The position numbers and the translations under genes were made by a program. Below, one piece after another: positions 34,663 through 47,011 of a DNA stretch of 64,000 bases. Origin of the DNA: Corylus avellana (Eukaryota > Streptophyta > Magnoliopsida > Fagales > Betulaceae); assembly GCF_901000735.1 (NCBI RefSeq), contig NC_081542.1, positions 32,817,871 to 32,881,870 on the forward strand, written 5' to 3'. Below the pieces are notes generated by a model. That model saw nothing but the letters and a program-made list of their open reading frames with translations, had not been told where the DNA came from and searched no databases. Each line of letters starts with the position of its first letter. Positions within the stretch are counted from its first letter, which is position 1.

Positions 34663-37337
34663 CACTACAAAAATGGTGATAATTTTTGACTAGGAGTTTT
34701 TTGACGTGCGGTTTTTGACGTTTTTCAATGGTTAAAAGGGTAGGTGTCAAAAATTCCAGATTTTTGACGTGTCTACAATGACACGTCAAAAAATATTTTT
34801 GACGTGGCAACACTGCCACATCAAAAATTTTTGCAATCCTTTTTGATGTGTCACTCCGTTTGACACGTCAAATATATATATATATATTTAATTATTTTCA
34901 CCCCACCGTGTTTCTCCCCCAGCTCTCTCCCTCTCTTCTTTTCTCCATTTTCTCACTCTCTCTCTTCTTTCCTCCATTTTCAAAAACCCAAACCCAAAAA
35001 ATCTTCAAAAAATAAAAAACCAAATCAAAAAATTAACCTGAAAAATCAAAAACCCAAACGTGAAACTCAACAAATTTTCAAAAACCCAAAAAATATTCTT
35101 ATCTTCTTATATATCTTCTATTCTTCTTCCTCTTCTTCTTCTCTTCTCCTTTTTTTGTTTTTTTTGCAGATCTGCTTCTCTTCTCCTTTTCTTTTTCTTC
35201 TTCTTCCTCTTCTTTTTCTCTTCTTTCTTCTTCCCTCTAGAGGGAGCTGGCCGGCTGCATCTGCTGCAGAGAGAAGAGGCTAGGGAGATTGAGAGAGGAG
35301 AGAGAGAGAGCTAAGTCTGGAAATAAAAGAAAAAGGACCAAAGAAAAGAATTATAAAGGGAAAAGAAGAGGGAAAGAAGATAGGGAAAAAGTTAAAAATC
35401 CCGCTCATTTTTTGTAGTGACGTGCCAACATTTAACACGTAAGAAATTTCTGACGTGCTAGTTTTAGCACGTCAAATTTTTTTTTTTTCCCTATACTACT
35501 GCATGGAGAATAAAAAAATTTTTGAGCAGAAATAATTTCTGACGTGCTGGTAATAGCACGTTAGAAATTTTTAACGTGCTGGTTTGAGCACGTCAGAAAT
35601 AAACCAGATTTAAAAAAAAAAAAAAAAAAAAATTGGAGCTGAAATTTCTGACGTGCTGGATTACGTGCCAAAACTAGCACGTCAAAAACCATTCAGATTA
35701 AAAAAAAAAAAAAAAAAAAAATTGTAGCTGAAATAATTTTTGGCGTGCTGGTTTTGGCACGTCAGAAATTTCTGACGTGCCAAAACCAGCACATCAAAAA
35801 CCATTTAGATTTTTTTTAAAAAAAAAAAAAAGAAAAAAAAAAAAGGAAAAAAGAGATGACGAAGACGAAACCAAGGGAGCTAGCTAAGCACTTTCTGGCA
35901 TACTTGCCATTATGTCTTTCTTTTTGTCTTACTCTGAAGAAAAAAAAAAAATTATTGAGCAGAAATAAATTAATATAAATTAATATTCTAGATGTACAGA
36001 TTATAAAATTCATTTTTTCGTGAGGGCTCAATAATCCACTCACCGAACATTGTATTTTGTGTTGGTCGAATTCATGTGGGGTTTGCGGGCCTTATAAAAT
36101 AAATGTATTATGTATATCCTATATATTTTGTAAAAATTAATATGGCTATCACATTAATATTACTATAATGATTTATGCATGATAATATCATATCATATCA
36201 TATTAATGACATGTTTGATTCATATTCATGTGATAATATTAATTGTACAATAGTATGATTATGATACTAGCTAATTGGCATGCATGTGATATATACGTAT
36301 ATACCAATTAATTTATACTAATATGATAAAATTAATTTTTCATGCCAATTAAAATTAATTCACTACATTATTTTTTTTAATACATATTTTTTATACTAAT
36401 TAATACATAATTATAATTATAATTAATTGTAATTTTTGACGTGTCATTTTAACACGTCAAAAGTTTTTGACGTGTCAAAAGAACACCTCAAAAATTTTTG
36501 ACGTGTCATACTAACACGTCAAAAACTTTTGACGTGTTAAAAAGGCACGTCAAAAAGTTTTGACGTGTTATATTAACATGTCAAAATTTTTTGACGTGCC
36601 AGTATGACAAGTCAAAAATTTTTGACTTGTTAAAATGGTACGTCAAAAATTACAATTAATTATAATTATAATTATGTATTAATTGGTATAAAAAATATGT
36701 ATTAAAAAAAATAATGTAGTGAATTAATTTTAATTGGCATGACAAATTAATTTTAATTGGATAGAAAAATTAATTGGTATATACGTATATATCACATGCA
36801 TGCTAATTAGCTAGTATCATAATCATACTACTGTACAATTAATATTATCACATGAATATGAATCAAACATGTCATTAATATGATATGATATGATATTATC
36901 ATGCATAAATCATTATAGTAATATTAATGTGATAGCCATATTAATTTTTACAAAATATATAGGACATACATAATACATTTATTTTATAATTAAAATTAAT
37001 TTTTCATGCCAATTAAAATTAATTCACTACATTATTTTTTTTAATACATATTTTTTTTATACCAATTAATACATAATTATAATTATAATTAATTGTAATT
37101 TTTGACGTGCCATTTTAACACGTCAAAAATTTTTGACGTGTCAAAAGAACATGTCAAAATTTTTTGACGTGTCATACTAACACGTCAAAAACTTTTGACG
37201 TGATTTTTTACGTGTTAAAATCTAACACGTCAAAAATATTTTTTTTGACATGTCTAATTAAACACATCAAAATTTATTGACGTGGCAAACATCAGTTACT
37301 GTTTGCCACGTCAATAAAGGGCAGGTTTTTTGTAGTG
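34663..37337. mobile_element. Non-autonomous CACTA (En/Spm-type) DNA transposon
   Basis: It starts CACTACAAAAATGG and ends TTTTTTGTAGTG, flanked by tac on both sides (34660-34662, 37338-37340). CACTACAAAAA ends and a 3-bp target duplication are diagnostic of CACTA elements. The interior is packed with TTTTTGACGTGTC / GACACGTCAAAAA words in both orientations, a typical sub-terminal repeat array that would bind transposase. A 900-bp palindrome lies at 36092-36989. No transposase frame is present. ORFs inside are low-complexity (T/C-rich at 35060-35314). Confidence 0.9.
36092..36989. repeat. Large inverted repeat inside the CACTA element
   Basis: The left arm 36092-36455 ('ttataaaataaatgtattatg...') is the near-perfect inverse of the right arm 36627-36989 ('...cataatacatttattttataa'). 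The centre of about 170 bases consists of alternating GACGTG and CACGTC words. A further direct copy of part of the left arm follows at about 36991-37200. Its transcript would fold into one long hairpin. Confidence 0.8.
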
Positions 37338-37694
37338 TACACGTGAAGCCTTTCAAGGCTCTTCTCTTTCTTGAAGCTAATTCCCAAAAGATCCCTCTAC
37401 CTACTTCTAAGTGGACCAAATTACCCCTCTTGGTTCCTTAAATCAAAAAAGACCCATTACCTCATCTTCTCTTTTCCCTTTTGTGGTTTAATACAATTTT
37501 CAAGATAAATCTCCAAATCACATATTAAATCCTCTAATACTATAGAAAATCGAAGCCTATAATTATCTCCTCATTATCAAATTCGAGTCTTATAAAATAA
37601 AATCACCAATTAAAACCCATAATAAAAAATGTCGAATTATTATCCTTAAATAATTATTTCCTCCAAAATAGGGAAATAATTTCGGGGTATTACA
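37338..37694 (-). repeat. Y: 5' LTR, U3-side end
   Basis: It completes the Y LTR after the CACTA element: 'ttcttgaagctaattccc', 'acctacttctaagtggacc', ending AATTTCGGGGTATTACA, the complement of the LTR start TGTAATACCCCG. Matches 30460-30788. Confidence 0.8.
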
Positions 37695-40467
37695 ATACTT
37701 CTAAGCCAAAAGGTTGTATGAAGAAGAAAAATCCTACCAAAGCATATTGGCAAGGTTAAATGTCAGGTGAGTAAAATTGGAAAGAATCAAAGGTTGAACT
37801 AAGTGGAAAGTGCTCCCACTGTGGTGATACAGAGTAGTGGAAAAGAAACTGTACCGAGTTTCTAGCATGTAATAGTGAAGGTAATCTTCCTACTTAAAAG
37901 GAAAGATGTACCTAGGCACTAGGAGTTGGACAATGGTTCTTATCCATTACAGTAGAGCTATTGAACTTTATAAATACAAGAGTTCATTAGACTATCTTAT
38001 AATATAGTTGGTTAATAATAACCCTTGATTTATAGTATGTTAACAATTCTAGATTTAGAACCTAAAAAATATTCCTTCGATCAATGAAGCATACTTTTGG
38101 CATCTACGTCTTGGACATAATAACTCAAAGAATATTCAAAGACTCGTTCATGATGGGCTTCCAAGTCCATAAAATTATCCAATCTATGGATAAAGTTTGA
38201 GGTTAAAATGACCAAGAGACCGTTTTTTTTTGCAAAAGGATTTAGAGCCAAAAAGTTGCTAACAGTTAGTGCATATTGATGAATGTGGTCCATACTTATC
38301 CTTGTTTGAAGATATCAATAATTCATCAAGAGGATGATGATTGTTCAAAGATATACTTCATAAGAGATATGAAGACCATTAGTCAGTAATAGGGATTGTA
38401 TCCCAGTTGTTTACACCTGGTAAGTTCCCAATGGAATGGTGTATCAACAAAAGGAATATAATACTCGTACACTAATAAGAGTTATAAAAAGGTAAAGTAC
38501 TTTGCCTATGTCATTTTGGGATATAAGCAACAATCTACTTGCTTGATTTGGATCCATTTAAAGTCTATTCCATGATGCCCGTTGGATTGTGCTTGGGGTG
38601 AATCCCAACATGAGATGTATCCACATTATGGGTTAAAAGGAAAGACAGATTAATGGAATCCAAAATAGAAGTATGATTGTTTGTTAGATATCCAAAAGGG
38701 ACAAGGGGTTATTTGTTTTATAGTCCTAAAGTTAAGTAAGTGTTTGTTACTACAAATGTTGAAGTACTCAAAGGAGGACAATGTAAACAAATTTAAACCA
38801 CAGAGTAAAATGGTTTTAGAATTAATGTTGGAAATTGGATAGGGATCATCTTCAAAAGTTCTTGAAGATGATGTGGTTGTATCAAATACACCACAAGTTA
38901 CTAGTAAGACACCAAAGTACAATTGTATTGCTTCTCAATCGAAGGATCGTCAATATGCCTGACAGAGTCATATTATTAGGAGAAGCTTGAGGGCTATACC
39001 TAATGAACTTGAAAAAGGATCTAAGATCCGAGGAGGTAGCATTAATGGCATGGATCGTTAGGTCTAAGCTATGGAAAGTGTGTTGGAATTTTAGTATTGA
39101 CAACTATGTCTGAACTCTTGTAAAGATGCGTAATGGCATTTAACCTATTGGTTGTGAATAGGATTTACAAGAAAGAGAGGAATGGATGGGAAGGTTGAAA
39201 TCTTCATGGTAAGATGGTGGCCAAATAGTTTTTCCAATAGCCATGCTTAAGTCCATTCAGAAAATCTCAACCACTGCCACTCATATTATCTATGAGTTTT
39301 GGCAAATGGCAGTCAAGATTGCCTTTATGAAAGAGCAACTTGACATGAGCATCAATATGATGCAACTAGACAGCTTTATAGCTTAAACGATACATAGATA
39401 CTTGGTTAGGAAGCAATTCCTAAGTCTATCCAAGGCAATTCAAAATACCTAAAGATATATTAAAGTATCTAGTACTTACCATATTGTGAATTGGAGCTGA
39501 GGCTCATTAAATGAATCAAACTCCAAAAGACAATAGAAGTGGTAGGATGCAGATCTATGAGATCAGGCTAAGAAAGTTGGGGAATCCGAGCTAAAGTCTG
39601 ACAAGACTTGTAAGAATGCCAAAAAGGTATTTTGTGGTTATGATACAATCAACAAGTAGCATGGACAAAGTTGGATCCTTCATGCTTAGTAGTTAAAGAG
39701 ATTTTTTCTCATTGTATTGGATTCTATAGATGAGAAAAACTTTAGCATTTTTTATCTTCAGACCGAGCTAGGAAGTCTATGGTGGTTTAAAGTAAAAACT
39801 TTGACTAAAGTGTCTGAAAAGATACTGTCAGTAGTTAAAACTTTGACTAAAGTATCTGAAAAGATATAGTCAGACTAGCATGCATCAATGGAATGTCAAG
39901 TTTGATCTAAATGAGATCAAAGCTGTGATAGGGCCATTAGTACAAGAGAAATGGTGTTGACCAGATTCCCTGAATCATCATGGATGATACGGAATACTAT
40001 CAGTCAAATCATGATTTGAAAAAGTCTACCGTAAAGTATGTCTATACCCTAGGTAGATGAGCTGTTTAGTGGGAGAATTATCAAGCAATCTTGGATTGCT
40101 CACTCCACTATGGAAGCTGATGTGTCACAGCTTATGAGACTACGAAAAAGGCAGCACTAGCTCAGGTTATTCCTGGTGGATCTTAGTGTCATTGGGATAG
40201 AGAAAACTCTTATTACATTGTTTCAGAACAACAATGGAGTAGTTGTAGAATCCAATGAACTAAGGAACCATAGGAATGGAAATCACAAAAAGGAAAAGTA
40301 TCTATCCCAATAGGAAGATAGTATCTCAATGAGATACTGTTACAATTAAGATTCCATTGGCTAAGGTTTTGATCGACCCGACCTTGCCATAGGAGATTTT
40401 AAAATCTCATTTGGGAGGAATGAGAGTCAAATGTGTGCCTAATTGAAATTACGGGTAAGTGGGAGTT
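37695..40467 (+). pseudogene. Copia B gag-pol remnant
   Basis: Highly decayed, with stops in all phases, but recognisable in order. There is a gag C-terminus (SKPKG, KKKNPTKA) and a broken knuckle (CSHCGDTE). A pre-integrase block YFWHLRLGHNN lies at about 38094-38126, followed by an integrase start (LVHIDECGPY). Scattered RT-like pieces lie at about 39160-39400. An RNase H remnant (IAHSTMEADVSAYETTKKAA) lies at about 40090-40155. A polypurine tract 'aagtgggagt' precedes the LTR at 40468. No part is functional. Confidence 0.75.
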
Positions 40468-41805
40468 TGTTGGGATTATGCCTTGAATCCCAATCATTTT
40501 TGTTAGGTTTTTGATTGGCCTAATTCAATGGTTGTTCATGTAATCCTTTTGGGTTTAAAAATTTAAGAGTTTGTTTGGGGGTGTTCCTAGTGCTTTTAGG
40601 GTCCTCTGAGAAGTTTGTTGGTTTACCGTAAAAAATGCAGTCAGAATAAGGCTCGTAATGGGACTAAATAAAGTGCCCTCTATTTTCTCATCAGAAGCCC
40701 GTCAGAACGGAACATGTAATGGAAACAAAAAATGATCTTCGTGTTTTCTCGTCAGGAGGCTCGCCAGAACAGACAAGTAACGGGAGCAGAGATGGACTTC
40801 CTGGTTTCTCATAAGGAACGGCATTAGGATGGGGATGTGACAAGAGCAAAATTGGACTCTCTAGTTTCTCATTAGGAACCCTATCAAGACAGGACATGTA
40901 ACCGGACCAAAGTTGGAATCCTTGGTTTCCTGTCAGTTGATACGTTAAGATAGAACATGTGACGAAGTAGAGGCATTTCTCCTTCCCGTCAGAACGGGAT
41001 TGCTATCTCGTTAAGACATGGGAATCTCAGATCTGCAAAATCTGTTCTTCCCATTATAACGAGAAAGTGTCCCGTTATGATGTGGCGAAGGAAATGTTTC
41101 GTCTATGAAAGGATGTCTGTCACTATTCACTCTTCAGACTTTGGGATTTTATTTTGTGAGCTCTCTCTTCTCTAAAGTCTCCTTTTCTCCACTAGCACTG
41201 GGTCCTGGTGGTATTGATTTTCAAGAGCGGACGTGATATAGTTCGAAGCTGTCCTTTCTCTTGTTTGGCATCTTAGCCTTTGGCGTGTTGCCTTGCTCGC
41301 TTGATGATGATAAGGCTAGAATCTTTGGTTGGTGTCTGTTGAAGAAGTCTACCAAAAGGGTCGGTAAAGGAAGTCGCTGCTTGAAGATATGGTCACGATG
41401 GAGATAAGCTGGGAGGTTTGTCGTTCTTACTAAGTTTAGAGATACTCAAGGGTGTGGGTACCATCTATCCTATAACTGTGAATCTTCTTTTAGTAGTTTC
41501 CTTGGTTCGGCTGCCCCAGAATGGTTTTTACCTTGAGTTGCTCAAGGGTTTTCCACATTGTAAACAAACTCTATGTTGTGGTTGTGTTTGTTTATTTATT
41601 CTGCCATGCTTGTTTTGTGTTTGATGAAGTGGCTTAGTTGCTTACTTAAATATATTTGGCTATAAGAGGTAGACCACGATCCTTATATTCTTTCAATTTT
41701 ATATATCTAAGACTTTGATTCTAGATCCTGAGAAGTTTGTAAACTTAGATGTGAAGTGATGATTACTTTGATGTATCATAGAGTGAGACCTATCGTCGGT
41801 CAACA
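40468..41805 (+). repeat. Copia B 3' LTR
   Basis: It starts TGTTGGGATTATGCC after the polypurine tract and ends CGGTCAACA, about 1.34 kb. It contains a run of similar words (GGTTTCTCATNAGGAAC, CCGTCAGAACGG) around 40680-41060, a degenerate tandem array. No second copy was seen in the window. Confidence 0.7.
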
Positions 41806-41821
41806 GAACTCACTACATTGG

Positions 41822-43933
41822 TGTAGTGACCAAAATAATTAACTAAGCTTAGGTAGCTTAGTTAGAAGGTTAATTTGGGCTTTGGATCACTAGGAATAGC
41901 TGGAATGGGGTTTTGGAAATTTTAGACTTTCTGACCGGACGTATGCCTGTAAAGAGTGCATGGACGTACTCATGGGGGACCACCGGATGTACGCCTACAA
42001 ATAGTACATAGACGTACACCCTTGTAGTACCTTATGTACACTGACTTTTTGTTGACCATTGGTTAATGCCCGTACGTATGATGCAACCTTTGGACTGCTG
42101 GGTAAATAGTACGCGGACGTACGCCCCTATAGTACCGTACGTACTCTACTTTTTAGGACAGTTCTAGCAGCACCCACAGGCTTTCCAGCCCTATAAATAT
42201 CCCTCCCCACTTGACCCTTAAGCCTCATTCTGCCCTTGTCGCCCTCTAAAACCCCTGATTAAGTGATTTTGTGAGTTGTGAGAGTTTTTGGAGGAGAATG
42301 AGAGATTTCTTGGAGGTTTTGCTTCAAGGAGGTAATCTTCTAAGCTTAGCTTGTTCCTTACTTAGTTGTTATGCTATTTAAGTGCTTTTCATAGTTAGCC
42401 TAGTTGGTAGTTTTAAGCTTCTAGTTATGTTGTTGCTCTTAATCTTGGTTTAAGTGTGGTTTAGCGTTTCATTTTGATCGGTTGTATTCCCTTATGCATA
42501 AAGGCATTATTTTGAGATAGGAAGTCCTAGAAATCCTTTTGGGAGCCTTAGAACCAGTTTGGGAGGATCGGAGGATGGTTGAACCGAATGAGGTTCTACC
42601 TAAACCTTTTGGCCAGACGTACGGCCAGAAGCATTCTAGGGAACACCACTTTGGCTAGACATCTGATAGCCTCTGTTTTCATGTTCTAGGTTCGTTTTAG
42701 TTGGATTTAGAACTAATGATAGGTCTTTTCTTAGTATTCGAGGTTATGGAGCCTCAAGGGGATTTTATGGAGGAGCCTTACGACTTGGGTGAGTACAAAC
42801 TCACATGAATACTTGTTGTTACTTTTCCCGCATTGCACAATTATTTTATATATATCAAACATGCATATTTTACAACTCTCATGAAATATATTTTGGACTA
42901 CTGTGAACTCTCTTTTGCAAAAACGTACGTTGATTAAGAAGATAATGATGAGATTTGTAAAACTATGCATGTAAAAGACGGATAGGATTAATTGCATCAT
43001 ATGACATGATACATTGGTACGAGCAGGATAATGGCCATGGGCTTACTATACATGTTAACTTTATAGTCAAGTGTATGTGTGTGTGTGTGTGGGCCTTGGA
43101 TCCAGTCGTTTTCGTGACCATTACAGCCATCGTCAAATAGGTCATTATAGAACGTACATCACTAGTAGTATGAGCCACCCAAGGTCAGACTCGGTCGGGC
43201 TGCTAGTGGTGGACGGTAGGCATACAATGGTTGGGGCAACGGCATTGTATTACAGGTCCTTTAGGACAGCACCAACCTTGCTGAGAATGGGTAATATCTC
43301 GGGTAGACCATACTGTTGAACTATGATTTGATTCTCATATTACAGGATATACTATATCTATATTGCAATCTTGATAAACTGTCACCTTATAATGCTGCAT
43401 GTGCTTTATAAACAACTGAGTTTACTATTTAATGATGGGTACGTCATGTGCATTTATACTCACTAAGTTGTCGGACTTACCCTTGTATTATTTCCCCTTT
43501 TTTCTCCATATATACAACTATGTTATTATAGATAGTTTACCAGAAGATGGATATTGCGAAGCATCCGTTTATTATGAAGGACTTGATCCACATGACGCTT
43601 GAGGACTTATTGCGAGATTACGCGGATGCTTATGGTAACTAGTACTTTTGAGTTATTTTGTAGACTTAAGAGCTCTTATGCATGCTTGCATATTAAGGTA
43701 TAGCATGGATCTCTTGTAAAGATGACTTGTATAGTGTGATTTCAGTTACTTTGATGTTCCTTGGTAGATGCTCTGGTTGTAATGATTAATGTTTATAAAA
43801 TCTTGATGTTTCCGTTGCTTAGTAGCCTCTCTTTTCGAGGAATAGAGATCTCTGAGTCTTGTTCCTCGCAGAATAAGGCTGGGAGGTGAACTATGGAGTT
43901 AATTACCAGTTAAATAATTTTTGGAGTGTTACA
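41822..43933 (+). repeat. X4: solo X-family LTR
   Basis: It starts TGTAGTGACCAAAATAATTA and ends TTTGGAGTGTTACA, 2.1 kb. It is flanked by attgg (41817-41821) and gttgg (43934-43938), a target duplication with one mismatch and no internal region. It has a TATA-like 'ccctataaatatcc' at 42189-42202, CGTACG motifs upstream (41937-42140), the uninterrupted TA site at 42851-42860 that is hit by the viral unit in X1, and the hairpin at 43464-43479. It is the best reference copy of the family here. Confidence 0.85.
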
Positions 43934-45318
43934 GTTGGGTAATCCCATCTAACATTGTGGGAACACTAACTTCAAGAGAGAATCCAAATCTTTTGTTAGT
44001 AGACAAAGAGACAAGAAATTTCCCCTTGAGATGGATTTTATGGATATTATTCTCAGAGTCTTCGGCCAAAGCATTTAGTTGGCATACCAAAATACATATA
44101 CATGTGTTTATCACATGTAGGAGAATAACATAAAATCATCGACTCAAGGATAAAGAGGTAGAGAATTAAGTCGCAGTATCCTAAGCCTTAATTTTGCTAC
44201 GGAATATTTCATGGAGGAATCATAAGTCAAAAAGTCAAAGGGATTAATTGTTTTAAATCAAAAATATTTATTAGAGTTCAGTCACATTCATTTAGTGGAA
44301 TTAATTGTGATTAGAATATTGTTGTGTAATAAATGTCGGGGTGACACGACTACGGATATATTCAAGCCAATAATATTTTTCCCTTTAGGTCCCTCACCAA
44401 GCTGATGTAATTTACCCATAAGGCTTTCTTATTTATTGGGCTAAGTATTTTATTTAATTAAAACATGGGCTAAAGAGATTAGATGTAATTGGGCTTGGGA
44501 TAAAGCCTAAAGGCCCAATGAGCATAAGTGGAAAAATATATGGCTAGAATTTATTCACTGGGCCTATGCATTAGAGACAAGGAGAAAGGGCTGGTGTAAA
44601 ACCCAGGCCCATTCCCTGGCCATGGGAATGCATAGCCCAAGGAGATTATCTACTTGGGCCATACGGCCATGTAGTGAAGTGGAGGCTAGGGTTTTAGCCC
44701 TAGCCGTCCACCACTCAATAAGAGTCCAAATTGGATTATGTCTCCTAATGCAACTTGTCCCACATTGCTTAAATCTAATTCCCTTCATCCCTGCTATGCC
44801 TATAAATAGAGAGGAGCCTGGGCTCTCAAATCATTCAATCAAGTATTCTTAATCAAAGATTTCATAAACTCACTGAAAACTATATTAGTTCTTTGTGTTA
44901 ACTCACGAAGAACAAAAGTTTAAGATTTGAAGAGCCAAGTAAAAGCCCACACTCTCTTGGTTATTATCAGTCATTGGTTAGAAGTTCTGGAGATCTTTAT
45001 ATCCCCAAGTTCTTTGTGTTCTTGAAGAAAAGAAAAACTTGTTCTTCGTGTTCTTGAAGAAATAAGAATTTATTCTTCGTGTTCTTCGAGAAAGAAGAAA
45101 TCATTCTTCGTGTTCTTGAACAATAAAGAACATGTTATTGGAGAAGCAAAAGATTTTTGCCTAAAGCGAGGAGTGGCTGTTTATAACCAAGTAAATGTTC
45201 TTCGTTCTTAATTTTAAATAGCAACGGTTCTTCACATGTTCTTCATAAAGGATCTTGGCATGGGAATTCAATTCCTTCCACTGCGCAAATACTTTGATTT
45301 GCAATTCTATTCCCAACA
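43934..45318 (+). repeat. Copia A-type LTR (second copy) with unassigned left part
   Basis: From about 44335 (TGTCGGGGTGACACG) to TATTCCCAACA at 45318 this matches the copia LTR at 23140-23633 in its right half ('cctataaatagagaggagcc', GTTCTTCGTGTTCTTGAAG words). The exact left end is unclear and 43934-44334 is AT-rich with nothing recognised. No primer site follows, so it is a 3' or solo LTR. Confidence 0.6.
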
Positions 45319-45629
45319 CTGGAGCCAGGAGGCAACAAAGCTCTCCCTCATGACGCATTGAGACTCTCATTTCAAATGGGCTATTGGGACTCGCATTCAA
45401 GGTTTGCTGGAAGCTGCATTGACAGTGAGTCTTGTGAGGGAGCTGCTGTGAGGAAAACATTGAATGCATGTGAGTGTGTATTCTGATTTCATGTATTGTA
45501 AGCCTTGGTGACTAGTTGACTGTATTTAAGCTAAGTTTCCAATGTCTTGTAAGGGCCCTAGCCATTGACTTTGTACATCCAGTTTGGTTGAGTGTAACAG
45601 TTGGGAGGTGTGATCTTTGGTCTACCCAA
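45319..45629 (+). repeat. W-family LTR fragment, inverted relative to W gag
   Basis: It matches the complement of about 56870-57170 ('gtaagggccctagccattgac', 'gagtgtaacagttgggaggtg'). It is joined directly to gag coding DNA in opposite orientation, so it comes from an inversion or a second element. Confidence 0.6.
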
Positions 45630-46141
45630 ATCATAATCCTCCCGGGTGCGCCAACATAACTTTGCATTGCCAGCAAGGTACATGGTGGTGGTAACTTGTT
45701 CTCCTTTTGGGATGTCGGCAGCCCGGAAATACTACAAATCCCACAAGAAATTTTCCAACTCCTTGGCACTCCTAGCACCCACAAAGTGCTTAGGTTTTGG
45801 CACCTTCATCTTCGATGGTCTTCCCCACCCATAGGCAGCCCATAAACAGTCATTTTTAGAACTGCCAGCTCTGCCTCCATGTGAGCCGAAAGCCTTTTAA
45901 TATCATCTTGAAGTGACTCAATGTCTTCACTCATACCTTCCATGTGGTGAGCTGCAAGGGCAACCTGCTCTTTAGCTCTTTCTACCAATGGCTGCAAGGT
46001 TTCAGCTGCATGTGCATCGAGGGATGATTGGAACTCCGTAGAAGCCTTTTGAGCAGCAGCCATTTGTAACGCCTTGTGGAAATCAATAAAATAGTAATTG
46101 ATTCCATGGTTTGCCTTCCAGCCTTGTCCCTCATAGAACAA
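45630..46141 (-). pseudogene. W: gag, main part (chromovirus-like gypsy)
   Basis: The antisense frame from 46141 reads a coiled-coil-rich N-terminal domain (VERAKEQVALAAHHMEGMSED, DDIKRLSAHMEAELAVLK). Across a frameshift near 45806 the phase changes and reads the gag core KVPKPKHFVGARSAKELENF, LAGNAKLCWRTREDYD with a TAG between. That core is typical of plant chromovirus gag. The N-terminal end of the gene lies at 56602-56710, with X5 and its guests inserted between. Confidence 0.7.
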
Positions 46142-47011
46142 GATTCAAGAATCGTAACCTCTCCTAAGAGAGAGAATATAGTGGAAGACTTTCAATCGCA
46201 GGACTAAGAAATCAATAACTAAATACCACAATCATAATAACCAGAGTAACGATAAAACATTATAGCATAAATAGATCCTCAAATGTGCTAGTCAAAGACC
46301 GACCATCAAACATATTACAACCCAAGATAATTGTTTGAAAAAAAGATAACATGATCAACGCCTAAGCTTAAACAGTGCTAGAATAATACTATAATCATGT
46401 CAATCATCTCCGCCCAAATGGATCCTTCATTGTCCCACATGGACTTGAGCCAAACTGGGTCCATGTCCTAAAAATTGACCCAAATTAGGTCCTTGGCCAC
46501 CACCAACTGGCTATCCGTATCCATCCTCCTATGTGTTAGCTAAACCAGGCAATTACACATAATGGAGGGAAAAATAAAGGGGTAAGTCTAAAGACTTAGT
46601 GAGTAAAAATGCATGTAGTACTTATGCCATTTAGCGATGAACTCTGTTTGTTAAAGTATACAACATTTTAAGTATGACAATTATCCATGAATGCAGTATA
46701 GGAATAGTACATACTATAATCATGTGAAACAATGATAGTTCAACTGTATGGTCTACTTGAGATATTACCCATTCTCAGCAGGATTGACGCTGTCCCGAGG
46801 GACCTGTAATACAATGCCAGTGCCCCAACCATTGTACGCTATCGTCCATAACATTAGCAGCTCGATTGAGTCCAACCTCAGATGGCCCACGCTACTAATG
46901 ATATACGTTCTGTAGTGGCTTACCCGTTAAGGTTGCGCCGGTCACGAAATAACCGTTGGATCCAATGCCCATATATCACATCCACACACACATTTGACCA
47001 TAGAGTTAACA
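46142..47011 (-). repeat. X5: antisense X-family LTR, left part
   Basis: From about 46400 it follows the X family (CCCACATGGACTTGAGCC, hairpin TAAGTC-TAAA-GACTTA at 46583-46598, GACGCTGTCCCGAGGGACC, GGTTGCGCCGGTCACG). 46142-46400 has no clear match and may be remaining X-element sequence. It stops at the target duplication taaca (47007-47011) and resumes at 55623. Confidence 0.7.

Noticed and set aside
35060..35314. 84-codon ORF rich in Phe/Leu/Ser
   Set aside because: It is a translation of CTT/TTC simple sequence inside the CACTA element.
28859..37699. Target duplication for the Y element
   Set aside because: Flanks atttt and atact do not match well enough to claim one.
37695..40467. Possible intact copia polyprotein
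   Set aside because: Motifs are recognisable but stops and frameshifts occur every few dozen codons.
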